This document shows, piece after piece, positions 1 through 7,800 of a DNA stretch of 52,807 nt; position 1 is the first letter of the stretch, and the number at the start of each line of letters is the position of its first letter. Source of the DNA: Saccharothrix carnea. Its GTDB lineage: Bacteria > Actinomycetota > Actinomycetes > Mycobacteriales > Pseudonocardiaceae. The position numbers and the translations under genes are program-made. The notes below the pieces were generated by a model that saw only the letters and a program-made list of their open reading frames with translations, did no database searches and was not told where the DNA came from. Location of the stretch: positions 1-52,807 of the forward strand of contig NZ_PYAX01000028.1 of assembly GCF_003014735.1 (NCBI RefSeq). Reading direction: 5' to 3'.

Positions 1-85
1 CGGCGCCAAGGTCCTCTGCGGCAACATCCCCACCGCCAACGCCACCGTCTTCGTCATCGACAAGGTCATGATGCCCACCTCCTGA
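1..85 (+). CDS. Fasciclin-domain protein, C-terminal end (partial)
   Basis: The reading frame entering from the left edge ends at a TGA at 83-85 and gives 27 residues containing GAKVLCGNIPTANATVFVID, which resembles the last strands of a FAS1 (fasciclin) domain of actinobacterial secreted or lipoprotein adhesins. Such proteins sit outside the cell and act in adhesion; nothing about the N-terminus can be said because it lies outside the window. It ends just before a strong hairpin terminator. The assignment rests on a short stretch, so it is moderately sure. Confidence 0.6.
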   Translation, partial: GAKVLCGNIPTANATVFVIDKVMMPTS

Positions 86-94
86 CCTCACCGC

Positions 95-153
95 CGATCG
101 CCCCGCGGGATCGCGACCGACCTCCAGCCGGTCGCGATCCCGCGGGGCGATCG
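95..153. terminator. Perfect 24-bp stem bidirectional terminator
   Basis: Bases 95-118 and 130-153 are perfect reverse complements around an 11-nt loop. It lies between the fasciclin gene (+) and the convergent oxidoreductase gene (-), so it can end transcription from both sides. There is no U-tract, as is usual in actinomycetes. Confidence 0.8.
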
Positions 154-199
154 CTGACGCCGTTCACGAGCCCGGTGATCGCCGCGCGTCTCGACCAGG

Positions 200-1168
200 T
201 CAGGGCGCGACCTGGAGGACCAGCTTGCCGCGGGTGCGTCCTCCCTGGCCGCGGCGGTGGGCTTCGGCGGCCTTCTCCAGGTCGAACACGTCCTCGACCT
301 CGACGGTCACCGCGCCGCTGTCGATGAGCTCGGCGATGCGGGCGAGCGCGGGGCCGTCGGGTTCCACGAGGTAGGAGGCGGCCCGCACGCCGCGCTCCTG
401 TGCGCGCGCCACCAGGTCGGGCGAGGCGCCGGAAGGCACCTCGATGAGCAGGCCACCGGGCCTGAGGACGTCGAGCGAGCGGGTGCTGGTGTGGTCGTGG
501 CCGTCGCCGACGAGGTCGATGACCACGTCCACGTCGCGGACCACGTCCTCGAACCGGACCTCGGTGTAGTCGACGAGTTCGTCGGCGCCGAGCGCGGCGA
601 GCCAGTCGTGCTTCACGGTGCGGGCCGTGCCGATGACGTGGGCGCCGAGGTGCTTGGCGAACTGCACGGCGAGGTGGCCGACACCGCCCGCCGCGGCGTG
701 CACGAGCACCCGCTGACCGGCGGTCACGTGCGCGGCGTCGGTCAACGCCTGCCACGCGGTCAGCCCGGCCAGCGGCACGGCGGCGGCCTCGTGGTGGCTC
801 AACCCCCGGGGCTTGCGGGTGAACTGGCGCGCGGGGGCGGTGACGTACTCGGCGTAGGCGCCCGCCTGGCGGGGGAACCACGGCATCCCGTACACCTCGT
901 CGCCCACTTCGAGGGTGTGCACCCCGAAGCCGATCTCCTCCACGACGCCGGAGACGTCCCACCCGAGCACGAACGGCGGCTCGCCGAGCGAACCGGCCAC
1001 CCCGTTGCCGGCGCGGGTCTTCCAGTCGACCGGGTTGATCCCCGCGGCGCGGACCCGCACCAGGACCTCGGTCGGCAGCGGCACGGGCCGCGCGACGGTG
1101 ACCGGGCGCAACACCTCCGGGCCGCCGAACCGGTCCTGGCTGATCGCCCTCATGGTCGGTGTGGACAT
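200..1168 (-). CDS. NAD(P)H quinone oxidoreductase (zinc-free MDR family)
   Basis: 322-residue medium-chain dehydrogenase/reductase of the quinone oxidoreductase type (COG0604). The N-terminal GroES-like half starts MRAISQDRFGGPEVLRP and the Rossmann half carries the nucleotide-binding run VHAAAGGVGHLAVQFAK near residues 140-156. No structural or catalytic zinc cysteine pattern is visible. It probably reduces quinones or other electrophiles with NADPH in the cytosol. ATG 1168 is chosen because GAGGAGGAG sits just upstream; a longer frame to 1237 lacks this signal. It is divergent from an HxlR regulator that begins 143 bp away, the usual arrangement for redox or electrophile-responsive control. 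Confidence 0.85.
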   Translation of the reverse strand: MSTPTMRAISQDRFGGPEVLRPVTVARPVPLPTEVLVRVRAAGINPVDWKTRAGNGVAGSLGEPPFVLGWDVSGVVEEIGFGVHTLEVGDEVYGMPWFPRQAGAYAEYVTAPARQFTRKPRGLSHHEAAAVPLAGLTAWQALTDAAHVTAGQRVLVHAAAGGVGHLAVQFAKHLGAHVIGTARTVKHDWLAALGADELVDYTEVRFEDVVRDVDVVIDLVGDGHDHTSTRSLDVLRPGGLLIEVPSGASPDLVARAQERGVRAASYLVEPDGPALARIAELIDSGAVTVEVEDVFDLEKAAEAHRRGQGGRTRGKLVLQVAP

Positions 1169-1311
1169 CGTGCTCCTCCTCGATCGTGTCCGGCCCCGGT
1201 TCCGGCGGCCCGCGTCGACGCCGCCGAAGCTACCCACCGGGCACTGGTAACCCGCAAGGGCAGCTACTATCCATTGGGAAGCGACACAGGTCAGAGGGGG
1301 ATCGGCTCAGG

Positions 1312-1689
1312 ATGGCGACGAGCTGCACCACGGACCGGCACGACCACCACGACGTCTACGCGGCGATGTGCCCGTGCCGCGACGTGCTCGACCTGCTGGC
1401 CAACAAGTGGTCCGCGCTCGCGATCGGCGCTCTCGAAGACAGCCCGCAGCGCTTCGGCGCGCTCCAGCGGCGCCTGGAAGGCGTGAGCCCGAAGGTGCTC
1501 ACCGCCACGCTGCGCCGCCTTGAGGACGCCGGCTTCGTCACCCGGACCGTCTACCCGGCCGTTCCCCTGCACGTCGAGTACGCACTCACCGACCTCGGCT
1601 ACAGCGTGGCCAAGCCACTGGCGCAGCTGCGCGACTGGGTCGAGGACAACCTGGACCGCATCCACCCGAAGGCGACGACGGGGGCCTGA
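1312..1689 (+). CDS. HxlR-family transcriptional regulator
   Basis: 125-residue winged-helix regulator. The core CPCRDVLDLLANKWSALAIG, then RFGALQRRLEGVSPKVLTATLRRLEDAGFVTR, is the HxlR signature, with a cysteine pair (CPC) near residue 20 that in this family can sense oxidants or electrophiles. Start ATG 1312 follows a GAGGGGG ribosome site. It is divergent from the quinone oxidoreductase (200-1168), which is its likely target; the 143-bp gap between them must hold both promoters. Function is by family; the inducer is unknown. Confidence 0.88.
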   Translation: MATSCTTDRHDHHDVYAAMCPCRDVLDLLANKWSALAIGALEDSPQRFGALQRRLEGVSPKVLTATLRRLEDAGFVTRTVYPAVPLHVEYALTDLGYSVAKPLAQLRDWVEDNLDRIHPKATTGA

Positions 1690-2043
1690 CGCCCGCGGCG
1701 CGGCGGGAGTTCGCACGGCCACGCGTTCGTCATGCGGTCGGAACGCGATCTGCTCACCGTTCTTCCACCACCCGGTCGAGTGGACGTGGTCCTGTCGGGT
1801 CAGGGACGGTCGCGGAGGCGCGCGGAACCTCCTGACCTGCCGGTGCGGCACGGCGAGGGCAGGACCACTCGGTCCGTGATCACCTGGATCGTCCCGGATG
1901 CCGTCGCTTCGGTGCGATCCACGCCGCGGTTCGGTGCGAGGTCTGCCGGACCGGCGGCGGCACCGGGACAATCGAGGTAGCCGCCGCTCGTGCGGTGGGA
2001 GCGGCGTGCCCACGGCGTTCCCACCAGGTAGAGGGGAACAGCC
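1690..2043. other. 354-bp stretch without a convincing gene
   Basis: Several short open frames cross this stretch, but none has a ribosome site together with a recognisable protein. It probably holds the 3' end of the HxlR transcript and the promoter of the secreted FN3 protein. The ribosome site AGAGGGGAAC at its right end serves the next gene. Confidence 0.4.
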
Positions 2044-2943
2044 ATGCGACGAGGGCGAAACTCCCGGCGTGCCGTGATCGGTGCGGTGGCCGTGGCGTTG
2101 TCCTGTGCCGGGATGTCGACGGGGAGCGCGCACGCGGCGCCCGCGACACCGGTGGGGCTGGAGTTGGACTACACGTGCGCGGTGACGTCCGGGCCGGAAC
2201 TGGTCGTCGAGGCCGACGTGACGTTCGTGCTGCCGAAGGAAGGCGTCGCCGGCGGCGACATCCCGTACTCCGAGCCCGCGTTCATCGACGTCGACCTGGC
2301 GCTCGGCGGTGACCGGGCGGGGTTGGCGGCGCGCGGCGGGGTGCGGCTGGACGGTGACAGCACGGCCAGGCTCGCGGCGAGCTTCGCCGGACCCGTCACG
2401 TTGGAGAGCGAGGCCGTGCTGGCGTTCGCGCCGACGTGGGTCACCGCGTCGGGCGACGGGCTGCCGCTGGTGGCGGCGGGCGGGTTCCCCGAGTTGCGCT
2501 TCGACCGGGCCGGTGCCTACGCCATCCACCTCGGCGACCTGGAGCTGTCGCTGCGGCCCGAGCGGGCTGACGGCACGCCGTTGGGCACGATCACCGCCAC
2601 GTGCGCGCCCGACCCGGCGCAGAGCGGCGCCCTGGGCACGCTGACCTCCGAGTCCAGCATCATCGAACACCCGGTGCGGCCGTCGCGATTGCAGGTGACC
2701 GCCGTGACGCCGACCAGCGCCTCGCTGACCTGGCACGCGGTCCCGTGGTGGTTCGACACCTGGGGCTACGAGGTCTACCTCGACGGTGCGAAGGTCGCGT
2801 TCACCACCGCCAAGCAGGCGACGATCACCGGCTTGGCGCCCGACAGCCAGCACCGGGTCAAGATCGTGACGCGGGACATGCGCGGCTTCTCGTCGCCACC
2901 GAGCCAGGGCCTGGTGTTCGCCACGCCGCCCACCGACAGCTGA
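2044..2943 (+). CDS. Secreted protein with C-terminal fibronectin type III domain
   Basis: 299 residues. A Sec signal peptide (RRGRN..., hydrophobic VIGAVAVALSCAGMSTG, cleavage near AHA-AP) is followed by a roughly 170-residue beta-rich domain starting LELDYTCAVTSGPELVVEAD, similar in layout to the DUF6801 domains of actinobacterial exported proteins. A FN3 domain from about residue 215 follows (RPSRLQVTAVTPTSASLTW ... ITGLAPDSQHRVKIVTRD). Two cysteines (DYTC and ATCAPD) could form a disulfide closing the first domain. No catalytic motif is seen; a surface or matrix-binding role is only a guess. Good ribosome site AGAGGGG. Confidence 0.8.
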   Translation: MRRGRNSRRAVIGAVAVALSCAGMSTGSAHAAPATPVGLELDYTCAVTSGPELVVEADVTFVLPKEGVAGGDIPYSEPAFIDVDLALGGDRAGLAARGGVRLDGDSTARLAASFAGPVTLESEAVLAFAPTWVTASGDGLPLVAAGGFPELRFDRAGAYAIHLGDLELSLRPERADGTPLGTITATCAPDPAQSGALGTLTSESSIIEHPVRPSRLQVTAVTPTSASLTWHAVPWWFDTWGYEVYLDGAKVAFTTAKQATITGLAPDSQHRVKIVTRDMRGFSSPPSQGLVFATPPTDS

Positions 2944-2997
2944 CACCGCGCACCGGCGACCCGCGCCGATCACGGACGACCTGCCACCGCCACGGGT

Positions 2998-3306
2998 TCA
3001 GCCTGTGCCGCGCGAGAGCTCCTGGTCGGCCAGCAGCGCCGGGATCTCGTGCACGCCGCCCAGCACGTGGGTCGGGTGCTCGGCGGACAGTTCCGCGCGC
3101 GTCTGGGCGCCGGTGAGGACGCCCGCGACGATCCCGGCGTGGGCGGCGAGGCCCGCGCGCACGTCCAGCGCCGTGTCGCCGGCGACCAGGACGTGCGCGG
3201 GGTCGGTGACACCGTGGTCGGCGACGACGGCGCTGAGCACGCGGTACACCGCGCCGCCTTCGTCCACTGTGGTGCCTGCGATGTCGAGCGCGGCGAGCGC
3301 GATCAT
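2998..3306 (-). pseudogene. Phosphonatase-like HAD hydrolase, internally deleted
   Basis: The frame starts MIALAALDIAGTTVDEGGAV, the N-terminus of phosphonatase-like HAD hydrolases with the nucleophile loop DIAGTT. After about 33 residues it jumps, near 3207, to the family's C-terminal block AHVLVAGDTALDVRAGLAAH ... VLTGAQTRAEL. The roughly 100-120 residues between, including the cap domain and the catalytic lysine region, are missing, so 102 residues remain of about 220. The frame is preserved across the junction. The start codon overlaps the phnE-end stop by 4 bp (ATGA), showing these were one operon. Not expected to be active. Confidence 0.82.
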
Positions 3307-3668
3307 GCGTGGTCTCCTTCGGACAGTCGGTGGCGGACGGCGGCGGAGAGCCGGTCGACCGCGACGATGAGCACGACGACCACGAGGATGTGGGTGAGCA
3401 TCTCGTCGAACTTGAACAGCTTGATGGACTGGTTGATCAGGAACCCGATGCCGCCCGCCCCGACCAGGCCGAGCACCAGCGACGAGCGCACGTTGACCTC
3501 GCCGTTCTCGACCGGCGTCAACCCGGCGGCGGCGCGCAGCAGGGTGGACTGGCCCGAGCCGTTGGCGCCCAGCACGGCCGGCAGCTCGCCGCGCGCCACG
3601 GTGACGTCCACGCCGTGCAGCACGCGCCGGTCGCCGTAGCGGACGGTGATCCCGGACAGGGCCAGCAT
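3303..3668 (-). pseudogene. phnC/phnE: phnC-phnE fusion remnant of a phosphonate ABC transporter
   Basis: Residues 1-58 are the N-terminus of a phosphonate importer ATPase (LALSGITVRYGDRRVLHGVDV). Residues 59-121 are the C-terminus of the permease PhnE (NVRSSLVLGLVGAGGIGFLI, then SIKLFKFDEMLTHILVVVVL). The join is in frame near 3494 and has removed the rest of the ATPase (Q-loop, signature, Walker B) and most of the permease. The Walker A reads GANGSGQST, with glutamine in place of the essential lysine, so the ATPase piece is dead on its own. It overlaps the phnD-remnant stop by 1 bp and the hydrolase start by 4 bp. Confidence 0.85.
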
Positions 3669-3907
3669 CAGATGTCCGCCTCGGTCAGGCCCATGGTCTC
3701 GGCCAGGTCGAACAGCGGCTGGTAGGTGGACCGGTCGACGGCGACCAGCGGGCCGGGCGGGTCGACGTCGAGCAGCTTGCCGATCTCGGCCACGGCGTCC
3801 GGCGGCAGCTCGAGCAGGGCGTCCTTCACCGCGGTCTTGAACTCCGGCGCCAGGTCGCCGCGCACCGTGATCGGGTCGTTCGGGATCGGCTCGGAGGTCC
3901 CCGTGAA
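3668..3907 (-). pseudogene. phnD: phnD C-terminal remnant (phosphonate-binding protein)
   Basis: The last 79 codons of a periplasmic-type phosphonate-binding protein are intact: FTGTSEPIPNDPITVRGDL ... LLDVDPPGPLVAVDRS ... ETMGLTEADI then stop. Everything upstream (signal peptide and both lobes, about 250 residues) is gone. At about 3902-3907 the sequence switches directly to a different gene on the opposite strand. The stop overlaps the phnC start by one base, the original operon spacing. No function is expected. Confidence 0.82.
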
Positions 3908-4252
3908 GCGGTGCCCGCCGTGGCCACGTGGCTGGCCGGCCAGGGCGTCGGGTTCCACTGGCGCACCGCGGTGACCGGCGTCGAACCGGGCCTGGTCCGC
4001 ACCACGCGCGGCGTGTTCGACGCCGACGCCACCGTCGTCGCCGTGGGCCACGACGTCGACCGCCTGCTGCCCGACCTCGCCGACGAAGCCGGCCTGCGAC
4101 GCTGCCGCCTGCGGATGTTCGAGGTGGCACCACCCGGCGGGCACACCATCGACCCGGCCGTGCTGTCCGGCACGTCAATGCTGCGCTACCCCGGCCTCGC
4201 CCCCACCGTCCTCGACCACCTCAGCGTCGGCCGGCCCGAGCACACGCCCTGA
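3902..4252 (+). pseudogene. FAD-dependent oxidoreductase remnant (phosphonate-associated type)
   Basis: The open frame REAVPAVATWLAGQ ... FHWRTAVTGVEP ... DADATVVAVGHDVDRLLPDL ... LRRCRLRMFEV is the middle of the FAD-dependent oxidoreductase family (TIGR03364-like) that travels with phosphonatase-like hydrolases and phn transporters. The N-terminal FAD-binding fold is missing, and the C-terminal 120-150 residues are replaced by a short tail ending at 4252, so about 115 of 370-380 residues remain. It is divergent from the phnD remnant, and both have lost their 5' ends at the same point. Confidence 0.72.
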
Positions 4253-4404
4253 CCCGGCGGTCCGCCGCCGAGATCGGCACCCTCGTACGCGCCGAGATCG
4301 GTGTCACGAACCTCGGCCGGAACCGCCGGACAAGTGCGCTGTGCCCACGATCGTGGTGGGGGTCGGGTTTTGCCTTGAGCGTGTTGACGGCCGAAGATGG
4401 CCCG

Positions 4405-5460
4405 GTGGCGCGATCTTCTCCCGGTGGGGCAGCACGGCGGCGTTCGGCGGGTGCACCGAGCATTCGCGATGTCGCGGCCGCGGCCGGGGTGTCGTACCAG
4501 ACCGTGTCACGGGTGCTCAACGACTCGCCGCGGGTTCGTCCGGACACCCGGCGGCAGGTGTTGGAGGCCATCGACCGGCTCGGGTACCGGCCGAACCGGG
4601 CGGCTCGTGCGCTCGGTCTCGGGCGTGCGCACGGGGTGACGGTCGTGACCGCGGACACGACGTTGTACGGGTACGCGTCCACCCTGCGCGGCATCGAGGA
4701 GGCGGCCCGGCCCCTGGGGCTGTCGGTCGGCATCCGGGTGGTCGAGTCGGAACGGCCCGACGACGTGCGGCACGCGGTCGAGTACGTCAGCGATCCCAGC
4801 GCGGGCGGGGTGGTCGTGATCGCGTTCGACGCGGCCGGTGCGGCGGTGTTGCGCGCCCTCCCGCTCGACGTGCCCGCGGTCGCCGCCACGGAGGCGGGCG
4901 GCCTGCCGGACGTCCCCCGCGAGATGATCTTCCTCGACGAACGTCAGGCCGCCTCCGACGCCACCCGTCACCTGCTGTCGCTCGGCCACCGCACGGTCCA
5001 CCACGTGGCGATCCCCTCGGAGACGGGTGCCAGCGCACGTCAGGCGGGCTGGCGCGACGCCCTCGAACGAGCGGGCGCGCCGGTTCCCGCCGTCGTGCCG
5101 GGAGGCTGGGAACCGCGCTCCGCCTACCGGGCCGGACGTGCCTTGGCGGCGGATCCGCTGGTCACGGCCGTGCTGTGCGGCAACGACACGACGGCCATCG
5201 CGGTGCGCCGGGCGCTGTACGACGCGGGCCGCGACGTCCCGGGTGAGGTGAGCGTCGTGGGCTTCGACGACGTGCCGGGCGCGGAGTTCTGGACGCCCGC
5301 GCTCACCACCGTGCGGATGGACTTCGCCGCTCTGGGACGCGCGTGCCTGGCGGCCCTGCTGTCCGACGACGCCGATCCGGCGCCACGGGTCAAGCTCGAC
5401 CCGCCGTGCCTGGTGGTACGCGAGTCGACGGCACCGCCGCCCACTCGCACCGGCATGTGA
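4405..5460 (+). CDS. LacI-family transcriptional regulator
   Basis: 351 residues. The helix-turn-helix APSIRDVAAAAGVSYQTVSRVLNDSPRV with the hinge YRPNRAARALG is classic LacI, followed by a periplasmic-binding-protein-like sugar sensor ending in the GEVSVVGFDDVPGAEFWTPALTTVRM block. GTG 4405 is preferred because it leaves about 18 residues before the helix-turn-helix; GTG 4381 is the alternative and neither has a clear ribosome site. It lies directly upstream of, and in the same direction as, the clan GH-A glycosidase gene. The gap between them contains two palindromes that could be its operators. Confidence 0.88.
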   Translation: MARSSPGGAARRRSAGAPSIRDVAAAAGVSYQTVSRVLNDSPRVRPDTRRQVLEAIDRLGYRPNRAARALGLGRAHGVTVVTADTTLYGYASTLRGIEEAARPLGLSVGIRVVESERPDDVRHAVEYVSDPSAGGVVVIAFDAAGAAVLRALPLDVPAVAATEAGGLPDVPREMIFLDERQAASDATRHLLSLGHRTVHHVAIPSETGASARQAGWRDALERAGAPVPAVVPGGWEPRSAYRAGRALAADPLVTAVLCGNDTTAIAVRRALYDAGRDVPGEVSVVGFDDVPGAEFWTPALTTVRMDFAALGRACLAALLSDDADPAPRVKLDPPCLVVRESTAPPPTRTGM

Positions 5461-5497
5461 CGGTAACAACAAGGTAACGGCCCCTTCTCTTCGACGC

Positions 5498-5513
5498 GTG
5501 TTAACGCTCACAC
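5498..5513. promoter_or_regulatory. LacI-type operator candidate
   Basis: GTGTTAACGCTCACAC: the two 8-bp halves match at 6 positions around a central CG, the LacI-family operator layout. It sits between the lacI gene and the glycosidase gene, about 75-90 bp before the latter's start. Confidence 0.5.
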
Positions 5514-5528
5514 TTCCTTCGGACCGGC

Positions 5529-5546
5529 GATGTGACCGGTCACATC
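5529..5546. promoter_or_regulatory. Perfect 18-bp palindrome upstream of glycosidase
   Basis: GATGTGACCGGTCACATC is an exact palindrome. It lies about 40-60 bp before the glycosidase start. It could be a second operator; it resembles a CRP-like TGTGA/TCACA pair, but with a 4-bp rather than 6-bp core. Confidence 0.5.
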
Positions 5547-5588
5547 ACTGATCCGGGCTCGAACCTCGACGTGGAGGTCATGGCGGAC

Positions 5589-7766
5589 ATGAATCCGAAG
5601 ACAGCGAGTCGCAGCAGGGTCCTGGGCGTGGTCCTGGCGGTGACCGCGGCGATGGTCACGGCGGTGCCGACGCAGGCCACCGCCGCACCGTCCCAACTGC
5701 TGGTCGACCTGGCCGCGAACACCGGAGCGCTGCGGTACGGCGCGACCGGGTTCCTGTACGGGCTCGGCGACGAGGGCATCCCCAACCAGACGATGCTCGC
5801 CGCGCTGCGCCCGCAGGTCACCGCGCAGAAGGCGCCGGACGGCCTGCAGCACCCCAACGGGGACGCGCTGAAGATCGCGCCGATGTTCAAGCGCGCCGGT
5901 GGCCGCGAGATCCAGATCTACATGCAGGACATCTACCGGGACTGGCCCTACGAGAACCTCGGGCTCGCCGACTACCTGTCCAAAGTGGACGTCATGGTGC
6001 GCAAGGTGGTCGCGGACCCGCACCGCTCGTCCTACGTGTACGTGCCGTTCAACGAACCGGACGGGATCTGGTACTCCACCGAGCTGCGCGGCCGGTTCCT
6101 GGCCGACTGGAAGACCGTGTACCAGCGCATCCGGTCCCTCGACCCCGGCGCCCGGATCGCGGGGCCGAACTTCGCCTCGTACCGGTCGGCCGACCTGCGC
6201 GCGTTCCTGACCTTCGCCCGGGACAACGGCGTGCTGCCGGACGTGACGGCGTGGCACGAGCTGGGCGACGACTTCTTCACGTCCTGGCAGCAGCACTTCG
6301 ACGACTACCGCGCCATCGAGCGGAGCCTGGGCATCAGCCCCCGGCAGATCTCGATCAACGAGTACGGGCGGTTCTCGGGCGACCTCGGGGTGCCCGGCAA
6401 CCTGGTCCAGTTCGTCTCGAAGTTCGAGGCGAGCAAGGTGGACGGCTGCCTGGCGTACTGGAGCACCGCGGGCGGGCTCAACGACCTGGTCACCCGCAAC
6501 AACCAGGCGACCGGCGCGTGGTGGCTCTACAAGTGGTACGGCGAGCTGACCGGTCACACCGTCGCGGTCACGCCACCGTCGCCGAACGGTTCGCTGCAGG
6601 GCGTCGCGGCGCTGGACGCGGCCAAGCAGCAGGCCCGCGTGGTGTTCGGCGGCAACAACCCGGTGTCGGGCACCTACGACACGAACGTCGTCGTGCGGGG
6701 CCTGGGATCGGCGCCGTACCTGGGTTCCACCGTGCACGCGACGGTGTGGGGCGTGGACAGCTCGGGCCTCAACCCGTCCGCCGGGCCGTACGTGGTGGCC
6801 GAGGGCGACTTCGCGAGCAGCGGCGGGCAGGTCTCCATCCCGTTGACCGGTCTGAAGGGCACCTCCGCCTACCACGTGATCATCACGCCGAACAAGGACC
6901 TCGCCGCCGCCGGTCCTTCGTCGCGGTACCAGGCGGAGTACGCGCGCGTCGACGGTTCCGCCCGGATCACCCACGGTGGCAACACCGGCTACTCGGGCAC
7001 GTACTTCGTCGAGGGCTACGGCGCCAGCACGACCGCGAGCACCAAGTTCGTCGTGACCGTGCCCGCGGACGGCTACTACAACCTCGGCCTGCGCTACTCG
7101 GCCGGCCCGTACAGCGGTGCCCCGGCGAACCGGTCGGTGCGACTGCGGCTCAACGGCGCCGACCTCACCGACCGGGCGCTGCCGGGCACCCCCGACTGGA
7201 ACACCTGGAACACCGCCACCACCAAGGTGTTCCTGCCGGCCGGGATCAGCCAGGTCGAGGTGAACGCCTACGCGGGCGACGACCGCGACGCGGTCAACCT
7301 CGACTACCTCGACGTCACGCCGACCACCGGCACGGTGACGACCTACGAGGCCGAGGCGGCGGGCAACGCGCTGGGCGGCACGGCGGTGCGGGTGGACGAC
7401 GCGGCGGCCTCCGGTGGCCGGTACGTCGGCTGGATCGGCGCCGGTGCGGCGAACACCTTGGGCTTCACCGGCGTCACGGTGCCCTCCGCCGGGCGCTACC
7501 GGATGGTGGTCGCCTACGCCAACGCCGAAGTCCAAGGCGACCACAGCTACAACAACAACATCGTGGACCGGGGCGCGGACATCAGGGTCAACGGCGGCCC
7601 GTCGAAGCGGGTGTACTTCCGCAACACGTTCGGCTGGTCGAACTACCACACGACGGTCGTCGACGTGGACCTCGCGGCCGGGGCGAACACGATCACGTTC
7701 GGCAACGCGTCGAGCGGCTACGTCCCGAACATCGACCTGATCCGGATCGCCGCGCCCCTCGGCTAG
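5589..7766 (+). CDS. Secreted clan GH-A glycoside hydrolase (GH39-like) with two CBM35-like modules
   Basis: 725 residues with a Sec signal peptide (SRSRVLGVVLAVTAAMVTA, cleavage near ATA-AP). The catalytic barrel contains PFNEPDG (E156, likely acid/base) and ISINEYG (E258, likely nucleophile), the two glutamates expected of clan GH-A. Two beta-sandwich modules follow: one from SSRYQAEYARVDGSARIT (about residue 440) and one from TTYEAEAAGNALGG (about 585), both CBM35/CBM6-like. It acts outside the cell; the sugar it cuts cannot be read from sequence. ATG 5589 is 11 nt after GGAGG; ATG 5580 is possible but only 2 nt from it. It heads the sugar-utilisation block. Confidence 0.8.
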   Translation: MNPKTASRSRVLGVVLAVTAAMVTAVPTQATAAPSQLLVDLAANTGALRYGATGFLYGLGDEGIPNQTMLAALRPQVTAQKAPDGLQHPNGDALKIAPMFKRAGGREIQIYMQDIYRDWPYENLGLADYLSKVDVMVRKVVADPHRSSYVYVPFNEPDGIWYSTELRGRFLADWKTVYQRIRSLDPGARIAGPNFASYRSADLRAFLTFARDNGVLPDVTAWHELGDDFFTSWQQHFDDYRAIERSLGISPRQISINEYGRFSGDLGVPGNLVQFVSKFEASKVDGCLAYWSTAGGLNDLVTRNNQATGAWWLYKWYGELTGHTVAVTPPSPNGSLQGVAALDAAKQQARVVFGGNNPVSGTYDTNVVVRGLGSAPYLGSTVHATVWGVDSSGLNPSAGPYVVAEGDFASSGGQVSIPLTGLKGTSAYHVIITPNKDLAAAGPSSRYQAEYARVDGSARITHGGNTGYSGTYFVEGYGASTTASTKFVVTVPADGYYNLGLRYSAGPYSGAPANRSVRLRLNGADLTDRALPGTPDWNTWNTATTKVFLPAGISQVEVNAYAGDDRDAVNLDYLDVTPTTGTVTTYEAEAAGNALGGTAVRVDDAAASGGRYVGWIGAGAANTLGFTGVTVPSAGRYRMVVAYANAEVQGDHSYNNNIVDRGADIRVNGGPSKRVYFRNTFGWSNYHTTVVDVDLAAGANTITFGNASSGYVPNIDLIRIAAPLG

Positions 7767-7800
7767 CGGTTCCCTCCCCACGCGCACGACAGGAGCAGCG

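Noticed and set aside
1732..1980. 82-codon open frame in the gap before the FN3 gene
   Set aside because: No ribosome site, arginine/proline-rich composition and no recognisable protein features.
4253..4404. The LacI gene as regulator of the phosphonate locus
   Set aside because: It points away from that locus, lies beside the glycosidase gene, and LacI proteins sense sugars; adjacency to the remnant is probably accidental.
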